A stretch of 64,000 nt of DNA from Apium graveolens (lineage: Eukaryota; Streptophyta; Magnoliopsida; Apiales; Apiaceae): NCBI RefSeq assembly GCF_009905375.1, contig NC_133650.1, positions 64,731,669-64,795,668 on the forward strand, read 5' to 3'. The first letter of the stretch is position 1, and each line of letters opens with the position of its first letter. Positions 10,871-24,000 of this stretch are shown here, in pieces. A program made the position numbers and the translations under genes. The notes beneath the pieces were generated by a model that saw nothing but the letters and a program-made list of their open reading frames with translations, made no database searches and was not told the DNA's origin.

Positions 10871-12435
10871 TTTGCCCTGAACATAATGAGTTTAAAGTGT
10901 TTTTAGCAACCCAAACAGTGTTGGGTACTTTCTTCTTGTTAACTGATTTAGCAGAAGTAGAATGAGTAGTTTCAGATAAAATAGAGTTCAATGACTGTTG
11001 TGCATTTTCCCTATCTGATGTAGACCCAATTTTTGTTTCTTTAAGGTCTACTCTCAGTTTGTGGCAACTCTTCATCACTTTCAAGTTGCAAGGGATACAG
11101 TCAAACTTGTCACATAATGAGTAGGGATTATTTGAATCTGCTTCATTGTATTTGCATGCTCCTTCAGTTGGCTTGCTAACAACCTTTTTACAAAGGTGAG
11201 TTAGATGATTTATAGAGCCACTTTTTTCACACTTCTTTCTAGGAGCATCTGCAACATAAGCAAAATTATTGCTTTTGTTTATCCCTATTTTTCCCATTTC
11301 TATTTTTCTTCTTCTTTATTGCATCTTCAAACTTAATTTCTTTGATAGGAGTCTTGGTGCTTTGATTGTCCATGAGATTTTCTTCAGTCTTAGAAGATTG
11401 AGTTGAGTTTGCACTTTTCCTTTCATTATCCTCATCTACAATTTCTTGCTTTATAATCAACTCTTCTTCACTGAAGTTTACTTCACAAGCCTTGAACACA
11501 GGTAACCCAACCTTTTTCAGCATTGCTGGAACATTTTCATTCTCTGTTGCTTTTCCTTTGTCACTTATGTTTTTCTTCTTGCTGTTCAAGGCATCATAAT
11601 CAAGACCAATAGCAATGTTTGCACATGGTTTTTTTTTCTCATGGTACTGACCAACCAATTTAGATGCATTCCTGAAGGACTTCAACTTCACTTCATTCTT
11701 TTCCAGCTTCTCCCTTAGCACTGCTTCAATTTCATTTGCACACTTGAGCTTGTTCTTTAGATATGCATTTTCTTGTCTTAAAGCTTCAAGCTCCACTATC
11801 AACAATTTGGTTCCTTGTTTTTCACTCTCAAGCTTCTCATTCATTTTTGTCAATCTGCTCACTTCTTCATTTGCAGCCACCATACTTGTATGAATGTGAA
11901 ACATCTCTATGCTCATCTTTTCAACAGTTTCCTTATATTGATTCACATTTAAATCAATGGTGGTAAGAGTTGGTACTTGTGATTTAGATGATGATGATTC
12001 TCCTTGCTCCAAGGCCATGAGTGCATAGTTTCCAAATTCTTCATCTTCATCATTTTTAGAGTCATCCCAACTTTTAACCTCTGTAATATAAGCTTTGCTT
12101 TGCTGTTTCTTCAGTATAGCTTCATACTTTACTTCAAGTTCAAGATAAGCTTTATCTTTCTTTGCCTTCTTGAGTTTCCTGCATTCTGTAGCAAAGTGGC
12201 CTAGTTCATCACAATTGAAGTACCTTATCTTAGATCGGTCAATAGATCCCGTTTTGTAGCCATTCTTGCTATCAGAATTGTACTTCCCCTTTTCTTTCCA
12301 GCTGCTGTCTTTATTGAAAGATTGTCCTTTTCCCTTGAAGAATTTTGTCTTCTTTACTCGAATGTTAGAGAATTTTCTAGCCAAATAAGCCATTGACTGA
12401 TCTAGCTCATCCAGTTCTTCAAGAGTGTAGAACTC
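10871..12435 (-). pseudogene. gag: Gag (5'-truncated, frameshifted) of copia element A
   Basis: The fragment starts inside gag, where the C2 LTR interrupts it at 12435 (EFYTLEELDELDQ), and runs about 390 codons to 11266 before a frameshift near 11290 moves it to the frame of 10871-11297. The first zinc knuckle has lost its first Cys (YFNCDELGHFATEC). A long coiled-coil segment follows (about 11640-11900). A second knuckle near 11190-11240 has lost its second Cys (CEKSGSINHLTHLC). The N-terminal capsid part is missing. Element B gag (41471-43877) shows the same order with both knuckles intact. Confidence 0.85.
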
Positions 12436-13052
12436 TGTTAAGTCACACACACTGTAGAAGGGGGTTGAATATAGTGTTTACTACAACCAAATCGAATATA
12501 AGAACTCAAGTAACAGAAAACAGATTTTATTCAACACAATAAACTCTGTTACAAAGAATTGTTCTCTCTCAGTGATGAACAAATTATCACGAGAGCTGCT
12601 AGGGTTACAATTAATAATAATCTCGATTATGATAACACATATAGTGTAAACCCTATGCCTGTGTTTATATGCTACACAGTTACAAGGTAATCTTCTAATT
12701 GATATCGAACACAATTATGCTTCCTAATATATATCAATCAGTTATCTTTTCTTTCAAGTATTCTATTCCTCATAGAATTCTTCTCCATGTATATCTCTTC
12801 TTATGTTTGTCTTGACCTTCTTTCCTTTCAATCAGCCACCTTCCTTATCTGAACGTCTCCTTAAGTCCTGATATTATCTCCTGATAAATATCTCCTGATA
12901 ACTTAAGTTATGACAACTTAAGTTCTGATATCTTAAGTCCTGACTTCAGTGTAAGTACTGATTTCCAGTTAATTACTGATTTGTCCTGTTAAGTAAGATC
13001 TGAAAACTAAACACAAATCATATTAGACATGACACCATATATATATCTAACA
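12436..13052 (-). repeat. 3' LTR of C-family copia element C2 (617 bp)
   Basis: The minus strand starts TGTTAGATATATATATGG at 13052, right after the polypurine tract, and ends GTGACTTAACA at 12436, giving TGTTA...TAACA termini. Beyond the end the gag frame of element A continues, so C2 inserted there. The middle (about 12866-13010) is packed with TCCTGAT and AACTTAAGT variants, the family-C motif. The plus-strand LTR at 59230-59780 is homologous. Confidence 0.8.
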
Positions 13053-13256
13053 ATATCCCCCAACTTGTAAATTAGCATAATATACAAGTTTAACAGATAT
13101 TTGATGATGTCAAAAACATTAAGTACAAATGCATGAGAATTTGACTAGATAACTACAACTTATAGTCCTTGTAGCTTTACCATCCCTAAAGTTTGATATC
13201 AGCTTCAGTCTGTATATCCTTCAGAATTTAAGCAGTTGTAGATCTTTGACTTGGCT
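13053..13256 (-). other. Polypurine tract and short 3' UTR of C2
   Basis: TTGGGGGATAT (minus strand, about 13053-13063) abuts the LTR and would prime plus-strand DNA synthesis. Between it and the ORF3 stop at 13257 is an AT-rich stretch without coding signal. It matches the interval 59026-59229 of the related copy. Confidence 0.75.
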
Positions 13257-15561
13257 TCAATTTCTGATCTCTTTGATGTCAGGAGTTGTTCTGAGATAGT
13301 TCTTCAACAAACATCTCTCAGCATATTCAAGTTCATTGACCATCCTCCTTTTAGCATTTTTCAGTTAAACTGAATCTTCACCAGTTTGAAAGATAGCAGC
13401 CCTGAGATCATTTATTTTAGCTTTCCTTCTATCCTGATCTAGTCTGATAAAGATGTAGGCTTTATCAGACTAAAGATTGAATTCAAGTCCCTTAATACCA
13501 GAAAATATAGTGATGATTTTAGCAGTATTAGGCTTCATTTCAACAATTTCTCCACTGTGAGATCTGTACTTGGGACAGTATGGGCTGTCAGACTTTACAG
13601 AGTAAAGCTTCTTCTGTCTTTGAATATTTGATTTTAAACACCCTGCAGCACCATCTGTTGATCTGTTTTTCACTTGAAGTAGAAATAGAACATGTTCCAG
13701 TTCTTCAAAATACTTCAATGAAATTGCATTCTCCCTGATCTGGAATACCCTCCCATCTGTCATAAAGTATAACATGATATCTTCTTTCAGAATAGAATGG
13801 TAAAACATTTGTACGGATTCAAGTTGATTCAAACTCTCAGGAGTTGCTCCTACACCTGGTTCACTTAAGGAAGTTGGATCATTGGTAGTGTTGTGTATTC
13901 TCTTCTCTTTAGAACTACCCAATCCAGATTTGTCTCTTGCTTCCTTTCCTGTAACAACTCTTGCTTCAAAACCACTTAATGTAGTCTTCAAAGGTTGAGT
14001 CTGTTGAGCTTTGGTGAATCCTGGTAGTAGCATCTTTGAAGGTTTAACATGAGCAATGTCAGAGATTTCCTTTTCCTTATCTTCTGATATCAAGCCAACT
14101 TGAGCTATGTCAGAGGTTGCTTGCTTCACTGTCATATCAGAACTTACTACATCTTGACTCTGAACAACTTGAGCCATGTCAGAGGTTGATTGAGAAATCT
14201 TCTTTTTCATCAGAGTAAGACTAGCATCTTCATCAATTATTTCTTCATCCATGATTGGCACATATACCTTTATAGGTTCACCAATTTTTTCTTTGCCCTT
14301 GGATCTTGGATCTACCTCCACTTGTGATTTGGCTTTGGCTGCCTCAGAATTTGTCCTCTCCTTAATCACAATACCATTAGGTTTTGGAAGTTTCTTTTCA
14401 ACAACAGAAGCTTTAGACTTGGAGTTGACTTTTTCTGCTTTCAGTCTAGCTTCTTCTTCCTTTAGACTTTCAAAGTCCATTCCCAGATTTTATTTAAGAA
14501 ATAATCTCTTTGAAATTTCTTCATCAAGCTCCAGATGTCCAACAGAACTTATCCTTTTACCAGTATCAAAACTTATTCTTCTCCCAGTATTAGAACTTGT
14601 TCTTTGTGTAGAAATTTCAGTTGTCTTTGATGAAGAACCTTTACCTTGACCATGACCTCTACCCATTCCAGAGTTTCCCTGGTCATCTTTTCCATCATCC
14701 TTACCCTTCAGTGGTTGAATAGATTTGCATTTGGACTTAATTACTTTCTCCCCCTTTTTGGCATCAGCAGGTAGAAGAAGAGAGATAAGAAATTCCACTG
14801 AGGATTGGATCTCATTGAGTTGAGTTTGATGAGAAACTTGATTCTTTAGAATTTCATCAATCTGAGCTTGTTGCTTCTCCTGAGTTTTTTCAATATACCT
14901 AATTCTGTCAAAGGTTGGCTTGAAAAATCTTTTCTTCTCCAATTTTATATTCATATCTTGCTGGATTAGAGATTCTTGAATTTTATTCACCTTGTCATGA
15001 GTTAGTGAGTGTTGACCCTGAAGGTGCCTAGTACTCATTGTAGTAACTCTCAGTTGTGCCTTGAAATCATCATTTATCAGCATTTCATCAGCTTTGGCAA
15101 GGTGCTCAGCAATAATTTTTTCAGTAGGAACAAAACTAACTGAGTTCCATTCCTTAGACCACTCCTTTCCTCTAGGAGTTTCACTCCAAGGTACTGGTGC
15201 ATCCTCTCTAACAAACTTCTTGATCAAATCAGCTTTACATGGAGCTTGTTGAGGTGCATGTCCTGATGGACCAGCTGCATCAACATCTACATTTGCAGCA
15301 GCTTCACCAGTAAGTTCAACATTATCTGCATCAGAACTTACAGAGCCTGCAGCATCAGCATCCTCTGATAAAATAACAGTATGTGAGGCTATAGAGGCTT
15401 CAACATCATCCTCTAAGTTCTGATCTGCAACTAAGTTCTGATCAACAACCAAATCTTGATGCCCACCTAACATCTGATTTTCATCATTCAGATTCAGAAT
15501 TGGTGTGGTCGGAATATCTTCATTGAAATCAGCATCTAGAATTGGTGTTGTTGGTGGAGTG
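13257..15561 (-). pseudogene. ORF3 of C2, C-terminal part (split by the LTR array)
   Basis: This continues the frame of 36138-37680; removing the array and one GAGTG copy keeps the frame. In order it shows an acidic linker; a conserved block (APVPWSETPRGKEW, about 15140-15200); a coiled coil (KTQEKQQAQIDEILKNQ, about 14760-14990); a Gly/Arg patch (GMGRGHGQGKG); three SD(M/I)AxV repeats (about 14040-14190); and a C-terminal region (LYFMTDGRVFQIREN, IVEMKPNTAKIIT, LLKNYLRTTPDI). In-frame stops lie near 14487-14489, at 13470-13472 and near 13378. The related copy at 55404-59025 confirms the architecture. Function unknown. I see no transmembrane segment, which argues against a classical env-like protein. 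Confidence 0.75.
15557..15561. other. Left target site duplication GAGTG of the LTR array
   Basis: GAGTG immediately precedes the first LTR and is repeated at 36138-36142 immediately after the last LTR. Five bases is the usual length for Ty3/Ty1 integration. Confidence 0.85.
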
Positions 15562-18500
15562 TGTGATATCCCGTATTTTTAGAATTATTATTATTAATAT
15601 TTGAATATGTTTAGGTGATTTTCTGATTTAGAAGGAATAAAATGGTGGATATTTTATTCCTATTTGACGAGTTGGTGTTATTATAAGGTAATGTGTTAAT
15701 TGTTAAGTGTTATATCGATCCTTGTTAATTTCTGAAAATATTTCTTTAAATGTATTATTTTCAAAAGTTTATTTGAAAACCGATCATTTTATTGATATCG
15801 GTAAATTGAGTTCGTTTAGTAATATTAGGGATTGGATGGATATTCTGTCTACTATGTGTTGTATGTAATATTAATTGTGTGGGACTCAGTTGTGATTGAG
15901 GATTATTTGTATTATTAATTAATGAGTCGTATCGTTTTGTTTTTGTCTTTAAAAGTGATTTTATTGAAAATTTAATTTCATAAATATTTAAATTATCTTA
16001 AAAATTATTTTTACGACTTTATAATTACAATAATTATTTTTGGGATTTTATAAAATTTAGAAATCAATATATCATCAATTATTTAGCCCTGTATGATTTT
16101 CTGATTTCATTTATTTGTAAAATCCGTATTTAATTCCAAAATTCTTCAAAAATTACGAAACTCATATTTATTTAAGTTTGGAATATTCCGAGAATTTTAA
16201 AATTATTTTGGGAATTTTTAGGATTAATTTTATCCGCGCGTTGAATCGTTTAATTGATAAAAGCGGGTATAAATTGCAATTCAAAAATTGTTTTAAAATT
16301 TCGAAATTTATGTTTTTATAAACTTCGGGATATTTGTAACATTTTTAGACTATTTTCGTGATTTTCTGAATTTGTTTCCAGTGCAGCTCGGTTCGTTAAA
16401 TCGTATACAGCGGGTATAGAGCGCAAGTCAAAAATATTTTAAAAATTATGAAAATTTTATTTTACTAGTTTTCTAATTATTCTGAGAATTTTAGAATTTG
16501 TTTGGTAATTTTTTTCTAATTTTATTTACCGGCGCGTTTATTCGATAAGTTGAGAAATGCAGGGCAAAACAAAATTTTCAGGTATAAATAAGGATATGTT
16601 ATTGTGCTCTGTTAAAAAAAAAAAAAAAAAGTGTCAAACAGCGCCCCCCACCCTCCTGCCACCTACCCCCACCCGCGTTAACCCCCCCTGCTCCCTTTCT
16701 TTTTTTTTTACCAAAAACAGTTTCTCACCTTCTGTCTCTCTGTCTCTCTCCCTGTTTATATACTTTTAATTTTCAAAAATTCATATCTTGCAAACCGTAT
16801 ATCCATATTTCAATTGGTATATATATAAACGATCAGCGTTTCGATACCTACGCATAGGTATATATATTGCAAGGTTTTGAGAAGAAAATTTGCGGGGCAT
16901 ATTTCCGTTTTAATTTATTTTCGGGGCGTAGAATAAGAGTTTGGAGGCGGTGATTACTCCACATGGCATCTTAGCGTGTATATGTCTATGACCATTAATT
17001 TCGAATTTTTCTGGAGATATTTTCCGGACATCAGATTTTCTCTTCGGGGTGATCAGAATTTATTTTGGGTAACGATTCCGAAATTCCGCTTTCGTACTTG
17101 TGTATATTATAGCATGTTAGTGTTTATATATTTATTTCATAATTTTTAGAAATTATTGGAGAAGTCACTTTTGGTCCGAGTTTTGGTTCAGGTGGCCGTG
17201 TTATTCATTTCTGGAGTGTTTATGCGCGTATATATAAAGTATTGTGTTAATTGTTGTTGGTTGAGTCGATATGATATCGACGGGCAGTCCGAGAAATAGA
17301 GGAGTTGCTGTCCGATTTCCAAGAAAATATTATTATAAATTATTTTCCAGGCTCGATAATTCTTATAAAATTATTTTCGGGTGTTCGAGCCCTATTATTT
17401 AGTTATAAAATGATTCAGAGACCTGTTTTAATTCCGAAAAATATTCAAAAATTCATATTAAATAAACCGTTCGTCCGTTTAATACGAAACGAACGCGTAC
17501 AGACTCAGAAAAATATTCTCTTTCATTAAAAATACTTTCGAGACCCAAATCCTTTTGTTTCGAAAGGTCGTTTGTTTTACGAATCAATCCAAGTCAATTT
17601 TTGATCGATAAATCATATTTTTGACCCGATTTTAGTTTTAAACATACCGAGTCGAACCCTTTGACAAATCGAGGGATGTGTGTTATAAATTATGTGATAC
17701 ATGAGTTATGTGCTTACGTGCTATGTGAATTATGTGCGTACGTGGGTCAAGAGTCTTGTGTTTGACTGTTTCCTTTATGTGTGGGCTATCGTATGGGTAG
17801 ATATTAGGGTTTTGACGCGTAGTTCGTCGAGTCATTATCGTTTAGACGATTAAAGTTCTATATTTTAATTATAGATGCGGATCTCTCGAGCTGGTCGGGA
17901 CAAGACGTTGGATAAAGAATGAGATGGAATGGTATTGGATATTTGGCTTCTAGCAATCGCAGGAGCAGTATATCGGTGAAGTGTTAAAAAGAAAGACGGT
18001 GATATTTTGAGACAGAATGTCAGAATATATGCGTGTTTGCGAGTGTGATTAACTGCTAAAAACTCAAAGGCAAGTACCCCTGACTTCACTTATCGTTCAA
18101 GTGACGTTTATTTCGAATCATACTATGCAAGTATCCCTATCATCACTTATTATTCAAGGGACATTTATTTTGAATTTTATCATGCAAGTATTGCTTTCAC
18201 TATTCAGTTCGGAATAGTTAAATGTTTTACATATCGCTGAATTAAATAATTCTGTTTATGCAAGTATTCTTCTGCTATTCTATGTTCAGAGTAGCTAAGT
18301 GATTTTACTTATCCAATTATCGAATTTATAAATGTTGTGGATTTTGAGAAAGATGACGTTGTTTTGGTTTTCTGCCCAAGTGAATGGGCGAATAAAATTT
18401 ATAAGGGTGTCGAGTATTATGACCCCTTTCAATAAAATGTTTTTAAGATTGGATGGTTGCATAAGAGGCCGTGGCGGCGGTCCAGCGTGAGCTATGTGTT

Positions 18501-19645
18501 ATACAGGATATAACACCTTGCTAGGCCGATATGTGCCTTGGGTACCCCTTTGTTTAGTTGGATATGCTTCGGCATACCGGTGTTGCTCCGCGGCTGATCA
18601 CCGGCGGTAACACACCGTCGTTCGAGGATTCCAATCTAAATTATTATATTGCTTTTGACATCTTACAAGGAACGATTTATTAAGTATTTTGTTTTCAGAT
18701 AAAAGATGAAATGTGGTTTTGATTCAGTTTCTTAGTTTGAGAATACTTAGTTTGTTGATAAATATCAAAGGTGGTATTAGTACAGATGATTGATGTTGAC
18801 TTCAGTATGGAATGTTGTGAGTATCAAAGTTCATATTGATATCTAATTTGATATGACAGCAAAATAAGTATTAATTTGAAGAGTTCGGTTTTGAATGAGT
18901 TTATGATCCACTCTATAATCATTCTTTCATGTTATTGTTGTTTACGATATTTCTGTAAACACTGTTTTACGAGTTTTATTCTCGTCAAGATTCAAAGTAT
19001 TGCTGAAGCATTTCGCTCAAAAATATCAAATTGGTTTTGAATATAATTAAGGAATTAAATCTGGGATTCCTCAACTAAAATTTTATGATTCAACAATTAT
19101 GATTTTAAATGTTCCGCTCTAATGCAGATGTCAATTTTATATCAAAATGACCATATATATGTCATAATGATCTTGCTGAGCATTTCTTTCGCTCATACTT
19201 GCCTGTTTTTAAATTTAACCTCCAGTGAGGATTAGCTTGCTGTTTAGCCGCGTAATTCGAGGAAGCAAGAAGAAGCTCTTGGAAGGTGGTTGGTCCAGGG
19301 TTTGCGGACTAGTGTAAGTTTTATTATGTAAAGTTATTTATATTAGATTATATTATAGATGTATATTTTATTTGGGCCTAGTATACTTCATTTCGAAGTT
19401 ATACTAGTGGGTTTAGTTTTGAGTTGTATTTGTTGAAAAGAGTTTTAAAAGAAAGAGAAAAATTATTTGTGGAATTTGGATATCTTGTTTCTAGAACTGT
19501 AACCTTAAAAGATCTTGGATTAGTTTGGGGTCATAAATGATAAATATCTTCCGCTGGCATTTATTTATTGATTAAACAGGTTGATTTAGATTGAGGTTTC
19601 ACAGTGACGACCAAATCCTCTGACCCCGGATTTGGGGGGGTTATA
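15562..19645 (+). repeat. Array LTR 1 (4084 bp)
   Basis: The outer left LTR is the most divergent of the four. It lacks an 11-bp TTCCGTTATAT insertion that the other three carry in the segment equivalent to 16895-16915, and it ends TTATA rather than TTACA. It contains a pyrimidine-rich tract (about 16640-16750) followed by TTTATATAC, a possible promoter region. Downstream are AATAAAA signals near 18430. No supported gene: frames such as 17865-18089 recur in all LTR copies only because the DNA is conserved. Confidence 0.9.
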
Positions 19646-21045
19646 GGTTGGTATCAGAGTTGAGGTTATAGTAAACTAGAAACGAGAGTGTGTAAGAGTG
19701 TGTTTAGCTATGTGAGGACGTTTGAGCTCATATCGAGTTCCTGTTGGACTATTGGATATAGTACCAATGAATAAGTTAAGATAGGCGCATTCGTTTGAGA
19801 TGATTGTGCTGAGCTGGATGGAACTCCGGAAAGCTGCAAACTTCTATTGTGGAATCTTTCGAGACTACGATTCGATGACGATGGAGATTATCGATATCAT
19901 TGGAATGTGAAGAAGTGTCTAGAAGTGGGTGACGATTTAACTGGAGAGTTCAAATTGAAGATAAATATTAAGACTTTGGCAATACCTTCTCTTTCTATAA
20001 TTCATTTTGACATCTCTCAAAAAGAAGTAATTGTTAGAAGATATATTCCCTAACACTCATTTTCAATTATATCTGTGTTTCAAATGTGCCAGAGGCTGTC
20101 ATGAAGCCTATTTTTCAGGTTTTGATAGCTCTCCCAAGTTATGATAATTTAATTCCACTTTTCTAATTTGATGGATAGTTTCTTGGTGATGTGACACCAC
20201 TTGCTCATTTGGTGTCAGAATTTTTGTTCTCTGGATTTCATTTCCTTCAGAAATTTAATCTTTGAAATATTTTCAGTTTTATTCATTTGATTTTGAATTC
20301 CTTTTATATTCTTTAATTCTGACTGAGATGAACAACCCTAACTATAGGAGACACAAGGTATACCTGTCTGTGTGATTGGAGTCGGATGGGACGCCATCAC
20401 TTGTGTGTATTGTGAATACATGAAGGTTAACAACCTTTAGTAGTGTCTTAATTTGGACACGCAATACCAAGTTCATTTGATCATATTGATCTCTCAGTTA
20501 TTCTTTCATTTCAACAACACTTTCTCATAAATTCAGACTTTGGTACCCACAATGGTGGGACACCAGTTATGGTATCAAATTCTTTTTTTTTTGAAATTCC
20601 ATAATTTTATTAACTCAAATATTCGAAGGTTTGCCAATCAAGTTAAGCTGAGTTATCCTGGTCAAGTTAAAGCAGGGTTATGTGATGGGATTATCAAGAG
20701 CAATAGTGGATTGCAATGCGATTAAAATATCAGGGGTATATAGCGAAGTCATACTGTTCTTTTATTTCTCTCTCTATCTTTCTTTCTTTTCTTCCCTCTA
20801 TCTTTCTCTCTATTCTTCTTTCTCGCAATCAGTATAGCGATTCTATTGAGGAATTGGTCAAAAGAGGTGAATGGAACAGTGGTGCATGGTGAAGCTCCCA
20901 TAAAAGTTTTATTATACAAGGAATACAAGATTTATTTGAGATTATGGAAAATTGAGGTTATTTGGAAATGGAAAGTTGGATAGAAGATCCCTTAGTGCTT
21001 TCTTCTGTTGATTCCGAGGACGGAATCCTTATAAGGAGGGTAGAT
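19646..21045 (+). mobile_element. Array internal domain 1 (1400 bp, no gag/pol)
   Basis: It begins with a degenerate primer site (TGGTATCAGAGT, 19649-19660, last base changed from C). A 68-codon frame (19847-20053) has no recognisable domain. A CT-rich tract (about 20758-20826) follows, then the hairpin GATTCCGAGGACGGAATC (21010-21027) and the purine tract ATAAGGAGGGTAGAT (21031-21045) just before LTR 2. It differs from domains 2 and 3 at several shared positions. Confidence 0.85.
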
Positions 21046-24000
21046 TGTGATATCCCGTATTTTCAGAATTATTATTATTAATATTTGAATATGTTTAGGT
21101 GATTTTCTGATTTAGAAGGAATAAAATGGTGGATATTTTATTCCTATTTGACGAGTTGGTGTTATTATAAGGTAATGTGTTAATTGTTAAGTGTTATATC
21201 GATCCTTGTTAATTTCTGAAAATATTTCTTTAAATGTATTATTTTCAAAAGTTTATTTGAAAACCGATCATTTTATTGATATCGGTAAATTGAGTTCGTT
21301 TAGTAATATTAGGGATTGGATGGATATTCTGTCTACTATGTGTTGTATGTAATATTAATTGTGTGGGACTCAGTTGTGATTGAGGATTATTTGTATTATT
21401 AATTAATGAGTCGTATCGTTTTGTTTTTGTCTTTAAAAGTGATTTTATTGAAAATTTAATTTCATAAATATTTAAATTATCTTAAAAATTATTTTTACGA
21501 CTTTATAATTACAATAATTATTTTTGGGATTTTATAAAATTTAGAAATCAATATATCATCAATTATTTAGCCCTGTATGATTTTCTGATTTCATTTATTT
21601 GTAAAATCCGTATTTAATTCCAAAATTCTTCAAAAATTACGAAACTCATATTTATTTAAGTTTGGAATATTCCGAGAATTTTAAAATTATTTTGGGAATT
21701 TTTAGGATTAATTTTATCCGCGCGTTGAATCGTTTAATTGATAAAAGCGGGTATAAATTGTGTTTCAAAAATTGTTTTAAAATTTCGAAATTTATGTTTT
21801 TATAAACTTCGGGATATTTGTAACATTTTAAGACTATTTTCCTGATTTTCTGAATTTGTTTCTAGTGCAGCTCGGTTCGTTAAATCGTATACTCCGGGTA
21901 TAGAGCGCAAGTCAAAAATATTTTAAAAATTATGAAAATTTTATTTTACTAGTTTTCTAATTATTCTGAGAATTTTAGAATTTGTTTGGTAATTTTTTTC
22001 TAATTTTATTTACCGGCGCGTTTATTCGATAAGTAGAGAAATGCGGGGCAAAACAAAATTTTCAGGTATAAATAATGATATGTTAGTGTGCTCTGTTAAA
22101 AGAAAAAAAAAACCAAAACTTGTCAAACAGCGCCCCCCACCCCGCTGCCACCTACCCCACCCGCGTTAACCCCCTGCCCCCTTTCTTTTTTTTTTTACCA
22201 AAAACAGTTTCTCACCTTCTGTCTCTCTGTCTCTCTCCCTGTTTATATACTTTTAATTTTCAAAAATTCATATCTTGCAAACCGTATATCCAAATTTCAA
22301 TTGGTATATATATAAACGATCAGCGCTTCGATACCTACGCATAGGTATATATATTGCAAGGTTTTGAGAAGAAAATTTGCGAGACATATTTCCGTTATAT
22401 TTCCGTTTTAATTTATTTTCGGGGCGTATAAAAAGAGTTTGGAGGCGGTGATTACTCCACATGGCATCTTAGCGTGTATATGTCTATGACCATTAATTTC
22501 AAATTTTTCTGGAGATATTTTCCGGACATCAGATTTTCTCTTCGGGGTGATCAGAATTTATTTTGGGTAACGATTCCGAAATTCCGCTTTCGTACTTGTG
22601 TATATTATAGCATGTTAGTGTTTATATATTTATTTCATAATTTTTAGAAATTATTGGAGAAGTCACTTTTGGTCCGAGTTTTGGTTCAGGTGGCCGTGTT
22701 ATTCATTTCTGGAGTGTTTATGCGCGTATATATAAAGTATTGTGTTGATTGTTGTTGGTTGAGTCGATATGATATCGACGGTCAGTCCGAGAAATAGAGG
22801 AGGTGCTGTCCGATTTCCATGAAAATATTATTTTAAATTATTTTCCAGGCTCGATAATTCTTATAAAATTATTTTCGGGTGTTCGAGCCCTATTATTTAG
22901 TTATAAAATGATTCAGAGACCTGTTTTAATTCCGAAAAATGTTCAAAAATTCATATTAAATAAACCGTTCGTCCGTTTAATACGAAACGAACGCGTACAG
23001 ACTCAGAAAAATATTCTGCTTTCATTAAAAATACTTTTGAGACCCAAATCCTTTTGTTTCGAAAGGTCGTTTGTTTTACGAATCATTCCAAGTCAATTTT
23101 TGATCGATAAATCATATTTTTGACCCGATTTTAGTTTTAAACATACCGAGTCGAACCTTTTGACGAATCGAGGGATGTGTGTTATAAATTATGTGATACA
23201 TGAGTTATGTGCTTACGTGCTATGTGAATTATGTGCGTACGTGGGTCAAGAGTCTTGTGTTTGACTGTTTCCTTTATGTGTGGGCTATCGTATGGGTAGA
23301 AATTAGGGTTTTGTCGCGTAGTTCGTCGAGTCATTATCGTTTAGATGATTAAAGTTCTATATTTTAATTATAGATGCGGATCTCTCGAGCTGGTCGGGAC
23401 AAGACGTTGGATAAAGAATGAGATGGAATGGTATTGGATATTTGGCTTCTAGCAATCGCAGGAGCAGCATATCGGTGAAGTGTTGAAAAGAAAGACGGTG
23501 ATATTTTGAGACAGAATGTCAGAATATATTCGTGTTTGCGAGTGTGATTAACTGCTAAAAACTCAAAGGCAAGTACCCCTGACTTCACTTATCGTTCAAG
23601 TGACGTTTATTTCGAATCATACTATGCAAGTATCCCTATCATCACTTATTATTCAAGGGATATTTATTTTGAATTTTATCATGCAAGTATTGCTTTCACT
23701 ATTCAGTTCGGAATAGTTAAATGTTTTACATATCGCTGAATTAAATAATTCTGTTTATGCAAGTATTCTTCTGCTATTCTATGTTCAGAGTAGCTAAGTG
23801 ATTTTACTTATCCAATTATCGGATTTATAAATGTTGTGGATTTTGAGAAAGATGACGTTGTTTTGGTTTTCTGCCCAAGTGAATGGGCGAATAAAATTTA
23901 TAAGGGTGTCGAGTATTATGACCCCTTTCAATAAAATGTTTTTAAGATTGGATGGTTGCGTAAGAGGCCGTGGCGGTGGTCCAGCGTGAGCTATGTGTTA

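Noticed and set aside
17865..18089. 74-codon minus-strand frame present in all four array LTRs
   Set aside because: Conserved only because the LTRs are near-identical; antisense to the element and without domain features. The same applies to the pyrimidine-tract frames near 16557, 22120, 27539 and 33036.
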